The notes beneath the pieces are model-generated. The model ran no database searches, was not told the DNA's origin, and worked only from the letters and a program-made list of their open reading frames with translations. Shown in pieces: positions 1 through 12,200 of a DNA stretch of 64,000 bases (its first letter is position 1; every line of letters starts with the position of its first letter). This stretch comes from Tigriopus japonicus (taxonomy: Eukaryota > Arthropoda > Copepoda > Harpacticoida > Harpacticidae), in contig JAAGOF010000066.1 of the NCBI GenBank assembly GCA_010645155.1, positions 325,570 through 389,569 on the forward strand, given 5' to 3'. Position numbers and translations under genes: made by a program.

Positions 1-360
1 AGGTAGATATTTAAAGAAGGGTGTAATTTTGACTCCAGAAGGGTTAGGGAATACCCTCCTTCATAGTCCGCCAGGTTTGGGGCATTTCTCGGGACCATTG
101 CCCTGAGAAATGTTGGGAATGATTTCCTTTTGACTTACAGGGCCATTGCCTTGGCATAACTGTGTTTCAACAGTAAATAGTCCTGTGGGACAATCTTCAA
201 TCAAGAAAGATACAAGGGTCCCTGTTTTCTCCCCCTTGGCTGCCCTTGGAGCTGCGTGGGTCTTTGACCTTTCTGGTGCGACCTTTTTATTGTGACCTAT
301 TTACCTTGTGACCTTTTTACTGTGACCATTTTACGGTGACCTTTTTACCTTGTAACCTAC
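1..360. repeat. Dispersed repeat R1, copy 1 (window edge)
   Basis: The segment resembles 7250-7620 over several hundred bases, sharing 'gaatgacttcc'-like, 'gttgcgtgggtctgtgacc'-like and GTGACCTTTTTA stretches. It ends in a short degenerate tandem of GTGACC plus a T-rich spacer at about 280-350. The left end is beyond the window. No coding capacity is seen. It is read as a copy of a transposable element of unknown class. Confidence 0.55.
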
Positions 361-1772
361 TATTTATTGCGCACCTAATATTTAGCGTTCACAGACGCGG
401 CTAATCATATTTTTCTAGCTTAGTTCTCGGGTTCGGACAATTACTAAAGTTGTTTATTTGCTAGTACCAAGACGTAGTGCTGTGGGGTTTACGCTTCAAA
501 CTAGTTTCAAACAGTGACGGAATTGCTTCTTCCTTTGCTCTTGCTGAACACAAGTTTCAATTATCCCGGGCAACACTAAGAACGAATTTTGTCAAAAAGT
601 ACCAGTAAATAAACTTGCCTAAACGTCCCAATATGAGTCTAAATTGTTTACACTAAGAAATTCTTTTAAACGTGAATTTTAATTTCATTTAACGCCCATG
701 CTCGTATTTGTACGAAGGCCTGTCTCTAGCAATCAAACATAGGCACTCCAGGTGGGCGAAAATATAACAATAAACTTTATACCCAACGTGTTCCTTCTAC
801 ATCGAGACCAAAAGTTTCCAGTCTTTTGTGCACCAATTCTTTCTGCTCCACATTTATGTTTGAAACAAAATGTTTTGTGACTTTTTTTTGTCTAGATGTT
901 TTTCATCAGCCACATATTTTTGTAAAACAAGTTTGAATGCAAAAATAGCCTCTGAACTTTTCTACTCTTTCAACAAGACGGGTCTCCTTCACATACTACA
1001 TAACTTGTTCAAAGTTACTTTGAAGAGGTCCTTTCTAATTTCTTGGATGATCCTCCCAGTCCAATATCAATTTGTTAAGGACGAAACTAATCGAGTTGTT
1101 TGCCAGTGGTGGGGCTCAACTTGGAAGATTCAAGGCCGTTATGACGATCAAGTGAAAAGCCACTGAATTGTTGTTATTCTGGCCTTTTAGTCGATTTACA
1201 AAGCTCAATTTCTTATCATTCTTGTTTGAATAATATTATTTTACACCTATGATAATGATCATGTGATGAAAAATGAAACAAACAAACCGAGGTTACATGG
1301 TTCATGCATGAGTCAAGTCGACTTCCGTCTGATAAATTTTAGAATCTCCCATCCAAATTGAAGCTCGACTTTTGGATCATTTCCATTTTTTGATAATTCT
1401 AAAAAAATGTTGTTAAAGGATTAATTACAATGTCAAATTCACTACGCAATGGAGCAAGTTCAAAAAGAAAATCCTGCAACAGCCTTAAATTTTCCAATTG
1501 CAACTGAGTGCAAGCACGGACGAGGGCTTCCTTGAATCAACAAAAAAACCATTAATACATTAGAAATGAATTATTCCGTAAATCCGTTTTTGCCAGAAAA
1601 CCAAAACAGGTGCTTTTCTGTTACCGATGTTTTCTTTTCCGAAAGTTGTCTGAAATGAGCTTGAAATTGAAATATGTAAATGACGCAAAGACCAATTACA
1701 GTGAAATCCTTGTACAATTAAATTTCCATTAGCTATGGAATGTCATTTTCACACTAATGACAAGCAGTTTTT
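361..1772. other. Intergenic, no gene recognised
   Basis: AT-rich sequence. An open frame at 870-1166 (+) has an ATG but low-complexity composition, no recognisable motif and no supporting splice context, so it is not called a gene. Nothing else is supportable here. Confidence 0.5.
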
Positions 1773-1786
1773 TCAAGAATACAGGT

Positions 1787-2500
1787 TAAAACGTACCTCA
1801 TGCCTTTTGCGAGTATCAGGTTCCACAACTAAGACGTTCTGTTTTTGTTGTTCAATTTCTCTTGCTAATGTATCTTTCTTCAATTTTTTTGCATAAAATA
1901 CTAGGTATTTTATGAAACTTGTAGACTTATGAGTAAGGCCCGGAAATAAATTTTTCAAAATTTAAAATATTTCAAAAATATTTTTAGTTTTTCTCGACTT
2001 TTTTAAATATTTTGACTGTTTCAAGGACAAAAAATATTTTCAAAAAATGTTTCTGGCAAAATGAAGGAAAATAAACGAATGCCCAATATTCAGTAGAGCT
2101 TACTCAAAATGAACCCAAAATACAAAAATCTCTACAAAATGGCATTTGTAGTAAGAAAAAAATTCACAAAACTGCGCCTTCTATTGAGGCAAATTGAAAA
2201 TCGTATTGTTAAATCACTTACAAGTCAAGTTTGCCTCCAAAAACGGCCGAATGCATTAAATTCACCAAAAAACAAAGTTGGAAAATAGGTGCACACAGAC
2301 AATAATACCAAATAATGGCCTTGTCAAAAAATATTTCTTCAATATCCGGCTTTTTTCCAAATATTTTGGGCTTTTGAAGGAAATGTATATTGGATATTTT
2401 GTCACTTTTTAGCAAATATTTTCCGGGCCCTATTTATGAGCATTGAGGCTCGAGATGTTTGTTTTCGTCGATTCGTTTCTGAATTTTTCCATTACATTTG
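1787..2500 (-). pseudogene. Unidentified minus-strand exon, split by a MITE
   Basis: Ignoring the MITE at 1934-2432 and one flanking duplicate, a minus-strand frame appears to run from a Met near 2493 through the insertion point and on to about 1796. It is lysine- and glutamate-rich with a helix-like stretch (FYAKKLKKDTLAREIEQQ) and ends at a plausible donor (GAG then GTACGT). It lies head-to-head with the Harbinger transposase relic. The frame could be the accessory DNA-binding protein of that element or a LINE linker region. The product is not recognised. Confidence 0.3.
1934..2432. mobile_element. hAT-like MITE, 499 bp (GGCCCGGAAA family)
   Basis: The ends are inverted: TAAGGCCCGGAAATAAA on the left and the complement of TAGGGCCCGGAAAATATTT on the right. 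Flanking 8-mers are CTTATGAG and TTTATGAG, seven of eight matching, which is hAT-like. The interior is AT-rich and non-coding. Relatives of the same family lie at 39.06-39.65 kb and 45511-47893. Confidence 0.7.
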
Positions 2501-2602
2501 CCAATGGTCTTTGTAAAATTTTGCAAAGACCATTAAATGAAAATTCTTATAATGAAACTGTTCAACTTACAATTTTATGATGATTGATGGGTTTGTGGTC
2601 TC

Positions 2603-3302
2603 ATGATTCTTGTATTTGCCATCAATTCGAATTTTTCTCACAATTTCTTTGAAACCTTATCAGATATCGGCAAGCAATTGATTATTTGGTATGATAAACC
2701 AACGATACAAGCAAGAATGCCAGAGCAGTTCAAGGCGCTCTTTCCTGACACGCAGGTTCTGATTTATGCCTCAGAAATTGAATGTAGCCGTTTGAATACT
2801 AACAAGAAAAGGGTACAAACGTATTCCAATTACAAAGGTCGATTCACAGTGAAATTTCTCATCGGATGTGCCCCTTCTGGGGAAATCACCTTCATTTCCA
2901 AGGGATTTAGCGGACGCACCACCGATACGGAAATTACGGTCAGAAGCGGATTTCTCAAGTACATTGAAGAAGGAGACGTTGAGTACGCTGGCAAAGGATT
3001 TCCTCATATTCAGACCAAGATTGGTGAATATGGTGGAACGTTAGTAATGCCACCTTTTTAAAAGAGGAGGGTTGCAATTCACCGTACCAGAAAACAAGAA
3101 TGGATACCAAATTGCCATGGTCCGTGTTCATGTAGAAAGGGCGATTAAACGAATGAAAGGATTCAAAGTTTTAGACTTTTTGCCTAGTAACATGCTTAAA
3201 CATAACGACAATATTCTTGTTGTAATTGCCGGTGTCTGTAATCTGTTACCTAATTTGATTGACAATGAAGCCGAGGATCTTGATCATGAAGTCGACGAAT
3301 AA
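2603..3302 (+). pseudogene. PIF/Harbinger-type transposase relic (DDE_Tnp_4)
   Basis: Two consecutive frames, 2603-3061 and 3072-3302, together read like the C-terminal catalytic part of a Harbinger transposase: a KRVQTYSNYKG region, a KGFSGRTTDTEIT region, then VHVERAIKRMKGFKVL with the family's terminal Glu. A run of five T at about 3055-3059 breaks the frame; losing one T would join the halves. The family's first two catalytic Asp positions look replaced (SEIEC, and AGKGF where ADKGF is usual). The N-terminal DNA-binding part is not seen. An inactive remnant is the best reading. Confidence 0.7.
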
Positions 3303-3439
3303 ACATATATTATGAGGTTTAGTCACAGAATAAAGCATATAGTCTCAACAAAATAAAATTAGGAACATAAATGAATGGCTTCTTCTTGCTATTGAAAAAA
3401 AAATATTTACATCAGAAAGATATTGCTCAGACTGAGATC

Positions 3440-4797
3440 AAATCTTTTGTCTCTTAATTCCAAGTTGCAGAAGTTGGCTCAGAAATTGCTAGTAAAATAT
3501 CTTTGCAAAATGTGTTCTGCAATGTGGAAAAAAGATCCTAAAGAAAGTCGTCATCCCTTTTGACAGTGATAAGTAGAGATGTCGCATTGGCGCAAAATGT
3601 TTTTTTACACTTTTCACAATTTATTTGCACTTTTTGCACTTTTTGCCATTTTTGGACTAAAATTCCAAAAGTACTTGAAATGCTCATTTTTGAACTTATT
3701 TTTTGAACAAATTTTTTTTTTAATCTGAAGTCAGAGATTCAATTTTCTTGAATTTCTCTGTTGTGCTTGACATCTACAAACATTCACATACGAACACAAA
3801 CACAAGCATAGAGAAACCAAAATATCAGTTCTTTCTTGATCCAGAAAAATCTCTCGTGATCGCTACCACCAGATTGGCAAAGGCAATGGAAAACAACAAT
3901 TTCCTCCTCGAACTTATCGTTGCATATGGCTTTGGAACCTGGTTTTTGAAGGTGTTTTTTGTCGATATCGTCCAGCACTTGAGCCGCTACCAAAATCGTA
4001 ATTGGTTTAACTTCAAAGTGAGTGACGAGGAGAAAAAAAGCTCTCCTTGGATTTGCATGTGTTTCTCTCGGCTCATCATGGAGATCTTTTTACGAGATCC
4101 GACGTTTTCAGAGTTGCCACTCAAAAGTAGGTCCAACAAACAAATAAGAGGCGTGTTTGGCTTCAAAATAGCTGTTTTTGTGCACGACGAGATTATCAAT
4201 TCCATTCAGACTTGGGATTGGATTTGGGAAGGTAGCTTAAGGAATCAACCGTCGGAGGGAATATAATCTCCTTGAGGAACTCCTCCTTCTAGTGTAGTGG
4301 GAAAGTGTGAGTGAGTTCGTAAGTGTAAGTAGGCGTGTGAATGAATGTACTAAAAAAATTTTGAAAATTTTTTATTTGCACTTTTTACTTGCGTTTTTTC
4401 CTGTTTTTTTTGCACTTTTAGTAGCACTTTTTGCACTTTTTATTTGCACCAAAATGACACCTCTAGTGATAAGCATGTAATCAGCATGGGAAAAAATGAA
4501 AAAGTCGGAGGAACTCGCACTGCTAACAAACATTTGAATTTTGATTTGATAGTAATACTGATGACTTTTTGAAAGAATCCCTTCATTAACGTAATCAACC
4601 ACTATTGGACCATCCTTACAAGAGATGGGGCACTTGATTTCCAACACTTTCACTTTCCCATTTTTAATCACCAATCCATCAGGAGAAGTACAATCAACAA
4701 TACAGATAAATCGTGGAAAGACACATTGAAGTTCCTGAAATTGATAATTAAGTGGTGGAAAGTGGTGAACACTAAAAGTGCCGTCCTTCACACACAA
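3440..4797 (-). pseudogene. YqaJ-like nuclease/recombinase relic, split by a hAT element
   Basis: The minus-strand frame 4797-4466 carries CTSPDGLV, then LEIKCP, then a YYYQIKIQMFV segment. This is the order of the SPDG, E-x-K and QxQ motifs of the YqaJ exonuclease fold (lambda-exonuclease-like). The frame runs into the hAT element at 4465. Beyond that element, minus-strand 3574-3440 resumes with residues like RDDDFL and FFPHCRTHFAKIFY, typical of the YqaJ C-terminus, but with a frameshift and a stop. In animal genomes such genes are often multicopy and linked with transposons. No intact gene remains. Confidence 0.6.
3575..4465. mobile_element. Non-autonomous hAT element, 891 bp (TTTGCAC subterminal repeats)
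   Basis: Perfect 8-bp target duplications, GTGATAAG at 3567-3574 and 4466-4473, flank inverted ends TAGAGATGTCGCATTGG and TAGAGGTGTCATTTTGG. Both subterminal zones carry repeated TTTGCACTTTTTGCAC-type motifs, similar in style to the elements at 14.1 and 48.0 kb. An open frame of 172 codons at 3748-4266 (+) has no recognised domain. It may be captured host sequence or chance. Confidence 0.8.
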
Positions 4798-5620
4798 AAA
4801 CGTGACCCATCCCGTGCCCCAATTTATTCAGTTTAGGATGATAACTTGAAATTTCTTTCGAAATTTTCTTTTTGCATCCCTGATTGGAATTCAAAATTAG
4901 AAGGCCAGGGAAAAGAGCGACAAGGTCTCACATCTCCCACCATGCTTGCCATGACTTTGTCCACCAAAACTCTCCAAAAATATGCCAAAGATATGTTACA
5001 TAAGCATGAAATCCAAAATGTACTTTTTGGGAAATTTCAATCTGATCATTTCAATCAGCCTGATTTGGTTGGTACCGACAACTTTCGGGAGATACTTATT
5101 TTTCCTCTTACCGACAGATTGAAATTTACGACAGCAAGGAAAAAGACGAAACAGTTTGACGCCTCCAAATCCAGCCCAGGGGCCAAGATAATAAATAAAT
5201 TGCAGTCTCAGTACTAAGAAAAACATTCGTGGACATTGGAATATGTGTATACGAACCAAAGTACCATCATGAGAAAGCCATCCCATGATGTAAAAAGGAC
5301 TCAATGTTCCAACAAGATGTGACTCATCGCATCATGCAAGAACAGTAGGCTGCGCCTTATTTGACTATATAAGACCATGTTCCTACTGAATAAATAGCAG
5401 TCTTTTGACACTTGTCCGACTGTTGGTCGACAGTTGATCACTTGTTCCATCCTTAGTTGCATTCTCCTTATTTCTGACTAAGTCTCGTGTCCAAGTTCTC
5501 ACTGAACTAGATCGAGCAATACATATGTACTTGTTTTTTGTTATGTTTTGTGGCTAAAATATACTGTTGTTTTGTCATGTTCCTTTCTTTATCTTCAAGT
5601 TTTGTAACTGTCCAGTTTTA
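4474..5620. other. Low-information region with LTR-like promoter motifs
   Basis: 4800-5000 may extend the YqaJ relic on the minus strand. At 5366-5373 a TATATAAG box is followed 16 bases later by AATAAA (5389-5394), in a context beginning TGTTCCAACA at 5304 that resembles an LTR. No target duplication or partner LTR was found, so a solo LTR is only a possibility. Confidence 0.3.
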
Positions 5621-5756
5621 CTTTCTTGGTATTTTGGGACATTTACTTGCTAGAAATAACCTACAAATATGTAGCAATTAATTTTCTGTCAGAAATATCG
5701 CTCAAATTGATTTTGAACATCATTTTCTGTAAAGAAATGTCTTGCTGGCATCGCCC

Positions 5757-5880
5757 TTTCGTTGTCTTGAACTTGCGCCCAGTCTACCTCCAGGGTAGAG
5801 TACTCCTTGCTTCAGTAGATAAATTTGAGAAGGCATAATTTTTCACTCCGGCATTCGATTGGGCTGAAATTTGAAATACG
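5757..5880. repeat. Dispersed repeat, inverse copy near 35.3 kb
   Basis: The stretch around 5815-5880 (GATAAATTTGAGAAGGCATA and following) matches the reverse complement of about 35315-35382 with scattered differences. Both are non-coding. The element class is unknown. Confidence 0.5.
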
Positions 5881-6241
5881 TGTTCTTTTCAATGCAAGCC
5901 ACGTCTCATTTGCAGAAGAACGCAAATGGTTTGTTTCTGCTGGAAATCATAATTCTCATTACCCCAACTAGCAATGAGAAGCTTGCGAACAATCGCAGCT
6001 TCTAAAAACTCAATGAACGTGACGTAGTTGGCGCTTCTTTCCCATGAGGTTCTTTCCGTGATATGAGGAATGGAGCAATGCAAACAGACGGGAACCCACG
6101 CAATTGTAAGGGATGGAACGTCGATATTCAACCTCGCCTTTGTCAGAAAATAACGCCCAACATGTAATGGTGTTAATACCCAGTGTCGGTGGTAGAACCG
6201 TGGCCAAGGGAAAATATTAGCTACAGCGGTATTTAGAAGTA

Positions 6242-9200
6242 ATGTCAAATGAGTTCGTCCCCACCATTGTCATGGCAAAGTCGTTGATAAAGGTTTTCTT
6301 TCTCATTGCCCTCAATGTTGCTTTCCTTATTTTTGTGTGGGATGCCTCGAATAAATTTGTCGAAAAAGAAACGTCTTTCACTAACACTATTAAAAAATCG
6401 CCTGGTCTTCATCTTCCTATGATTTCATTTTGCCCTGGAATCAAGAGAATTCAGCCAAAATCTCGGAATGGAAGTGTTGGGGGATCCAAATTCTTTTCCT
6501 CTTATTTTGATTACCACAACACAAGTAATTATAAAACAAGGAATGGAAGCTGGAAATTTCAATCACTCTTTTATCCTTGTAAAGCATTGTTATTAAGGCT
6601 TCACTCTTTTTATTTCAGACACAACTACTGAAGATGAAATTGTCAGTTGGTGGAACAAAATCAATTTCGAGTATGAAGAGATTTTTACTATAGTGAACAT
6701 TGGTCGAGACAATGTCTTCTTGTCCAAAGAAGAATTTCAAGCACCAAATTCAAGTGTAACTCTGATTGAAAAACACTCTAACTTTGGTCGATGTTTTTCT
6801 TTCGAAGTTCTAATACCTTTGGAGAGGACAAAAATCTTTCATATTATGTTCAATATGACCCAAATTGACGTATTATGGTGTTATATACATGACAAATTTG
6901 ACCAACTTGGATTTTATAGCAATCTTTGGCTGAAGTAAGGGCAATTATTATCCGTTAGTGCATTTTAATGGCAATTTTTCAACTACCGAATAGTTAACCA
7001 AAGCAAGGTTGTATTACAACGTAGCACATGCTAGCAAAGACCTTGTACCACCAAACCCATCTGGTTGTAGGTAAAAAGGTCACAAGCAAAAAGGTCACGA
7101 GCAAAAAGGTCACCAGGAAAATAGGTCACAGGGTAAAACGGTCACGGTAAAAGGTCACACGGGGTCACAGTGAATAATCCCTTCCATAGACATTAATATA
7201 TTCCACCCAGAATATCTCCAAAGCCCATCGGCAGATCTCAAAAGAAGGGCGTACTCTTGGCTACATAGGGGTGAGGGAAAACCCTGCTCCAAGGTCTGCC
7301 CGATCTAGGGCGGGTTGTGACCATGGATCTAAAAAATGTTAGGAATGACTTCCTGTTGACTTACGGGACCTTTGCCCTACCATAATTGTGTTCCCCCGGT
7401 TAATCTTGGGAGTCCCATCGGACACCCTTCAACCAAGGAAGATCCCAGGGTCCAGGGGTTCACCCCTTGGCTATTCCGGAGTTGCGTGGGTCTGTGACCT
7501 TCTTATTGTGACCTTTTCACCTTGTGACCTTTTTACCTTGTGGCCTTTTTACCTCGTGACCGTTTTACCGTGACCTTTTTACTTTGTGACCTATTTACCG
7601 CGGACCACCCATTTTGTGTTGACTTCCAGCATGGCTGCCAGGACTTGATTTACTATGCTAGTTTTGGGCCAAATCTTCAGTCCTTCAGATCTTCAATATT
7701 TTTCCTTGTATATCATGTTTTTTCTAAGTGGCATCCTTTTGCGTGAATGTCACCCATTTTGGAGAAATGATCCCGCTCGAAAAAATAATAACCAACGAGA
7801 AAAAGGAGTTAAGATCTTGCCAAAAAGTGGCATGAAAGATTGTATCCTAGCAACGATCCTGGAAGTTAACACAAGATGAGTCTAGCGACAGAAGGTATTA
7901 TATTTTTTGGCTCGAGGGAGTAAAAACATTAAAAAATACAAAAAAAACTTTTGTAGTTAAAAATACAAGCAAGTATTTTTAACTAAATTTTCTTCTCAAT
8001 TTTTCATTTTGCGAGCCATGATTATTTGTTTAATAAATTTTGAGCCCGTACTTTCACGCTAAAAACATGAAAAAATTACTATTTAATCACAAACCTAATG
8101 TGTCACGAGTGATTCTTCATTTGGTTTGATCCAAATCTTGGTCCAAAGATGTTTTACAAGGAACATCACAAGAATGAGAGATCTCTAAAATTAGAAGAGA
8201 TTCCAGGAGCTAGGGCTGTTCAGTACTCAGAGAAGGTATGAAAGGGATCTGATACTGTATTTTTTCAAGATTATTCATGGTCTCTGTCCTAACCCAGGCT
8301 TTGAGATCAGTTGTAGCGATCGTAGAGGTTTTCTTTGCGTTTTGAGAGCACCTCCAAATCCCAAGGAATCCGGGCTAGTTCGAACAATGAAGTCTCCTCT
8401 ATCCTCTTTATCGGGCTCCTTCATTGGAAACATGAACATGAAATATGTTTCCAATAATCCAAATCTCATGTTCAATCGCTTTTGATGGGTGTTATGGATA
8501 TGAATACTTTAATAAACAATTGTTTTATTTTTCAGGGACACTCACTTTTTTAAAATAGAAAAGAATATGGGTTATGATTTCCCGATGACAATGCAAGAGA
8601 CCACGTTCTTAAGTACTAAAGAGTTTCAGTGTTCCAAAAACACCGGATTTACCGAAATGGAATGTGTTTTCCAGAAAGCTAAGGACGATTTTAAGAATCT
8701 TCATTCACAGTGCAAGAAAGGTAAAGACCATTTGTTTACTGAAGACCAGATCGGCCAATATTCTTTTACATATATTCACAGCTTGCTCCATCCCACAAAG
8801 CCAACTGGTCCAAGATCCAGAATCATCCGATATTCCCCTTTGTACTTCAAAAGAGGACTCCGATTGCTCTAGAAATTTTTTGAGCAAGCATGTCATCGAG
8901 AGAGTAATTTCATCGACACAAGTCTGCCACAAAGATTGCATTACAAAAACATACAAGATCAATCCGAGACAAGATTTTGTTGATATTATAATTTGATTGT
9001 CATTCTCTCTCTCTCTCACTATTAATGCTAGGTTCGCTGAACCCTTGTCTAAAATGTTGCGTGTGATGCACGGAGTGAGAGTTTCCCGCTCAATCCAGTT
9101 GTGTGCTTTTTACGTCCTCGAAATAAATATAGTTGTGCGAAGTTCCTTGAGTCCCAAGATTGTTCCATCCGACTTATTTCAACAGGTTATGGGTCACAGT

Positions 9201-12200
9201 TTCGTTCCACTGAGTTAGAGGAGTGCTGGGACAATGTCGATGGAACAACGGACGGTGGTGGTCCCACTGAAAGGACCCAACTATGCCACGTGGAAGATAC
9301 AGGCCAAGATGGCGCTGATCAAAGATGCCCTTTGGGGCATAGTGAGCGGATCGGAGGTTGAACCGAGCTCAGACGCGGGTGAGGATGTCGTGGTGAAGTT
9401 TCAGGCAAGGAAGGACAAGGCTTTGGCCATACTCGTCCTGTCCGTGGACCCCGGGTTGTTGTACCTGCTAGGAGATCCAAGCGATCCGAAGCAAGTTTGG
9501 GAGTGCCTTCAGAACCAGTTTCAAAAGAAGAGTTGGGCCAACCGCCTTCACTTGAGAAGGCAGCTCTTCGCGTGTCAATTGAGAGAGGGTGGAAAACTCC
9601 AAGACCACCTAAAGGTCATGACTGAGATTTTTCAAGAATTAGCCGTGGTTGGCAGCCCTGTGGATGAAGAGGACCGCGTTGTTTATTTGCTCGCCAGTTT
9701 ACCGGAAAGCTTTCAAGTGCTAGTGACGGCCTTGGAAGCCCATCCCGATGTTCCTTCATGGGAGACCGTGACCGAACGACTTCTGGGCGAGGAGAGAAAG
9801 AAGACGACGATCGCTAATCCATCATTGGAGGCTGAGCAAGGGCTCGCCACATCATCACATCAGGTTCGGATTATTGAGTGTTTTCGTTGCGGAAAACCTG
9901 GACACATTAAGCGGAATTGCCGTGTCAAGATGCCAGACAAGATTGGCCAGCGAAATGGGAAAGCCCACAAGGCCAGTGCCCGAACCGCCATGAAGAAAGT
10001 CGAAGACGTGGGATTACCCGCGCACGTGTCAGCCAATACTTGGGCAGATCAGAACCAGACGTGGATCGTGGATTCGGGCGCAACGAGCCACATGTGCAAT
10101 GACAAGAGCGTGTTTGACCGTTTGAAGACCTTGGAATGCCCACTCAAGATCACGCTTGGAGACGGTAGAGGCGTGGAAGCAACCCAACAAGGAAATGTTC
10201 AACTTGTCATGCAAGTTGGAAGGAAGTCGATCTCGTGTACTCTTCATGATGTTCTTTGGGTGCCAGACTTATCGTTTAACCTTTTCAGTATATCTAAAGC
10301 ATCGGAGAAGGGAGCATCAGCAACTTTTATTGGAGAGAAGTGTTCCATTCTTGGTCGGAACAAGAACGTCGTTGCTGTTGCCAGAAGAATAAATGGACTC
10401 TACCATTTGGACCATGTCAAAAGGACATCAAGAGCAATGGTATCCAAGAAAGAAGGAAATTCGGATTTGGATTATCAAAAGTGGCATCGGCGTCTTGGCC
10501 ACCTTGGTGTGGGTGGAATGACGGAAATGATCCGGAAAGAGATGGTCTTGGGATTAGACCTGAAGAAAGTGGATTCTGATGAAGGATGCGAGCCGTGCAT
10601 TCAGGGAAAGATTCATCGATCGCCGTTCCCGAAACAATCGAAAAGGAGAACGAGTGAGAAGCTCGAGTTAGTCCACAGTGACGTATGTGGAAAAATGGGC
10701 GCAATTTCACTAAGTGGAGGAAATTATTTCCTTACTTTCATTGACGACTTCACACGTTACGTATGGGTTTACATTTTGAAACAGAAGAGTGAAGTTTTCT
10801 CGATTTTCAAGATATGGAAGAACATGGTGGAGAAGCAATCTGAATGTCACGTGAAATCGCTTCGTACTGATAATGGGGGAGAATTTACCTCAAACGATTT
10901 CGAGAAATATTTGAGCAAAGAAGGAATCCGTCATGAGCTGACTATTCCGCACACTCCAGAACAGAATGGGGTGGCAGAGAGAATGAATCGCACACTAGTT
11001 GAGGCTACTAGAACCATTCTTGTTGACGGTGGATTTCCATTGAAGTTTTGGGCCGAGGTGATTTCAACTTCGGTATATTTGAGAAACCGAGTTCCAACGA
11101 GAGCATTGGTTGGGAAAACGCCGTTCCAGGCCTGGATGGGCAAGAAGCCTGACGTTTCTCATTTGAGACGAATTGGATGTCTTGCTCATGGACATGTTAT
11201 TAAGGAAGAAAGAAGAAAGCTCGATTCGAAGTCAAAGCCGCTTGTGTTGTTAGGATATGGGGATCAGATCAAAGGATATCGACTCTATGACTGTCATCGA
11301 GAACGCGTCATTCACAGTCGAGATGTTGTTTTCGATGAACGCAAAAATGGTTATTTCTCCAAGACTGGTGAAGACGTTGGTCATACCATTGAGTTGGATG
11401 AGTTGTTGAATCCTGGTTTGCTTGGAGATCAAGTGGATGAGCTAGATGTTCCAGAACCGATTCAAGATGAGGAAGAGCAAGAGCAAGAGCAAGAACAACG
11501 ACCACAAAGAATTCGACGAGAACCTCAGCGATATGGAGAATGGACCTGTGCGGCAGTTATGGGCGAGGCTGATCCTATCAGTGTTAAAGAAGCCTTAAAT
11601 CGGTACGATTCCATGAAGTGGAAGATTGCCATTGAGGAAGAACTTGAATCCTTGAAAGAGAATGATGTATGGGATGTGGTCGTCAAACCCAAGGACAAGA
11701 AAGTGATCGGAACCAAATGGGTGTTCAAGTTGAAGCGAGATGACCTTGGAAACCCAGAGCGGTACAAGGCGAGACTAGTTGCACAAGGATTTACCCAAGA
11801 GTATGGGATGGATTACGATGAGACCTTTTGTCCAGTTGTCCGATTTGAGACCGTGCGTTTTTTTGCTTGCCTTGTCTGCTACTCAAGGACTTAACTTACA
11901 TCAAATGGATATCAAGACGGCCTTCTTGAATGGTGATATCAAGGAAGAGATCTATGTGCGACAACCCGATGGATATGAGATCGAAGGCAAAGAAGACATG
12001 GTGTGCCGTTTGAAAAAGAGCCTTTATGGTCTCAAACAATCTCCTCGTTGTTGGAATTCGAAATTGGACTCGGTTCTAAAAGAACTTGGTTTCGTCCAAA
12101 CGAATGAGGATCCGTGTCTCTACCACATGGATCGGCCAAACAAGATGTTCATCGCTGTTTATGTTGACGATCTTATTCTGGCTGGGAGGAATGAAAACGA

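Noticed and set aside
870..1166. 98-codon frame as a gene
   Set aside because: Low-complexity composition, no motif, no homologous copy in the window.
5304..5470. Solo LTR (TGTTCCAACA, TATATAAG, AATAAA)
   Set aside because: No matching end, target duplication or internal element was found; kept only as a low-confidence note.
5889..6248. Minus-strand open frame of 119 codons upstream of DEG/ENaC gene 1
   Set aside because: No recognisable domain, overlaps the start of a supported gene on the other strand, and has no splice or repeat support.
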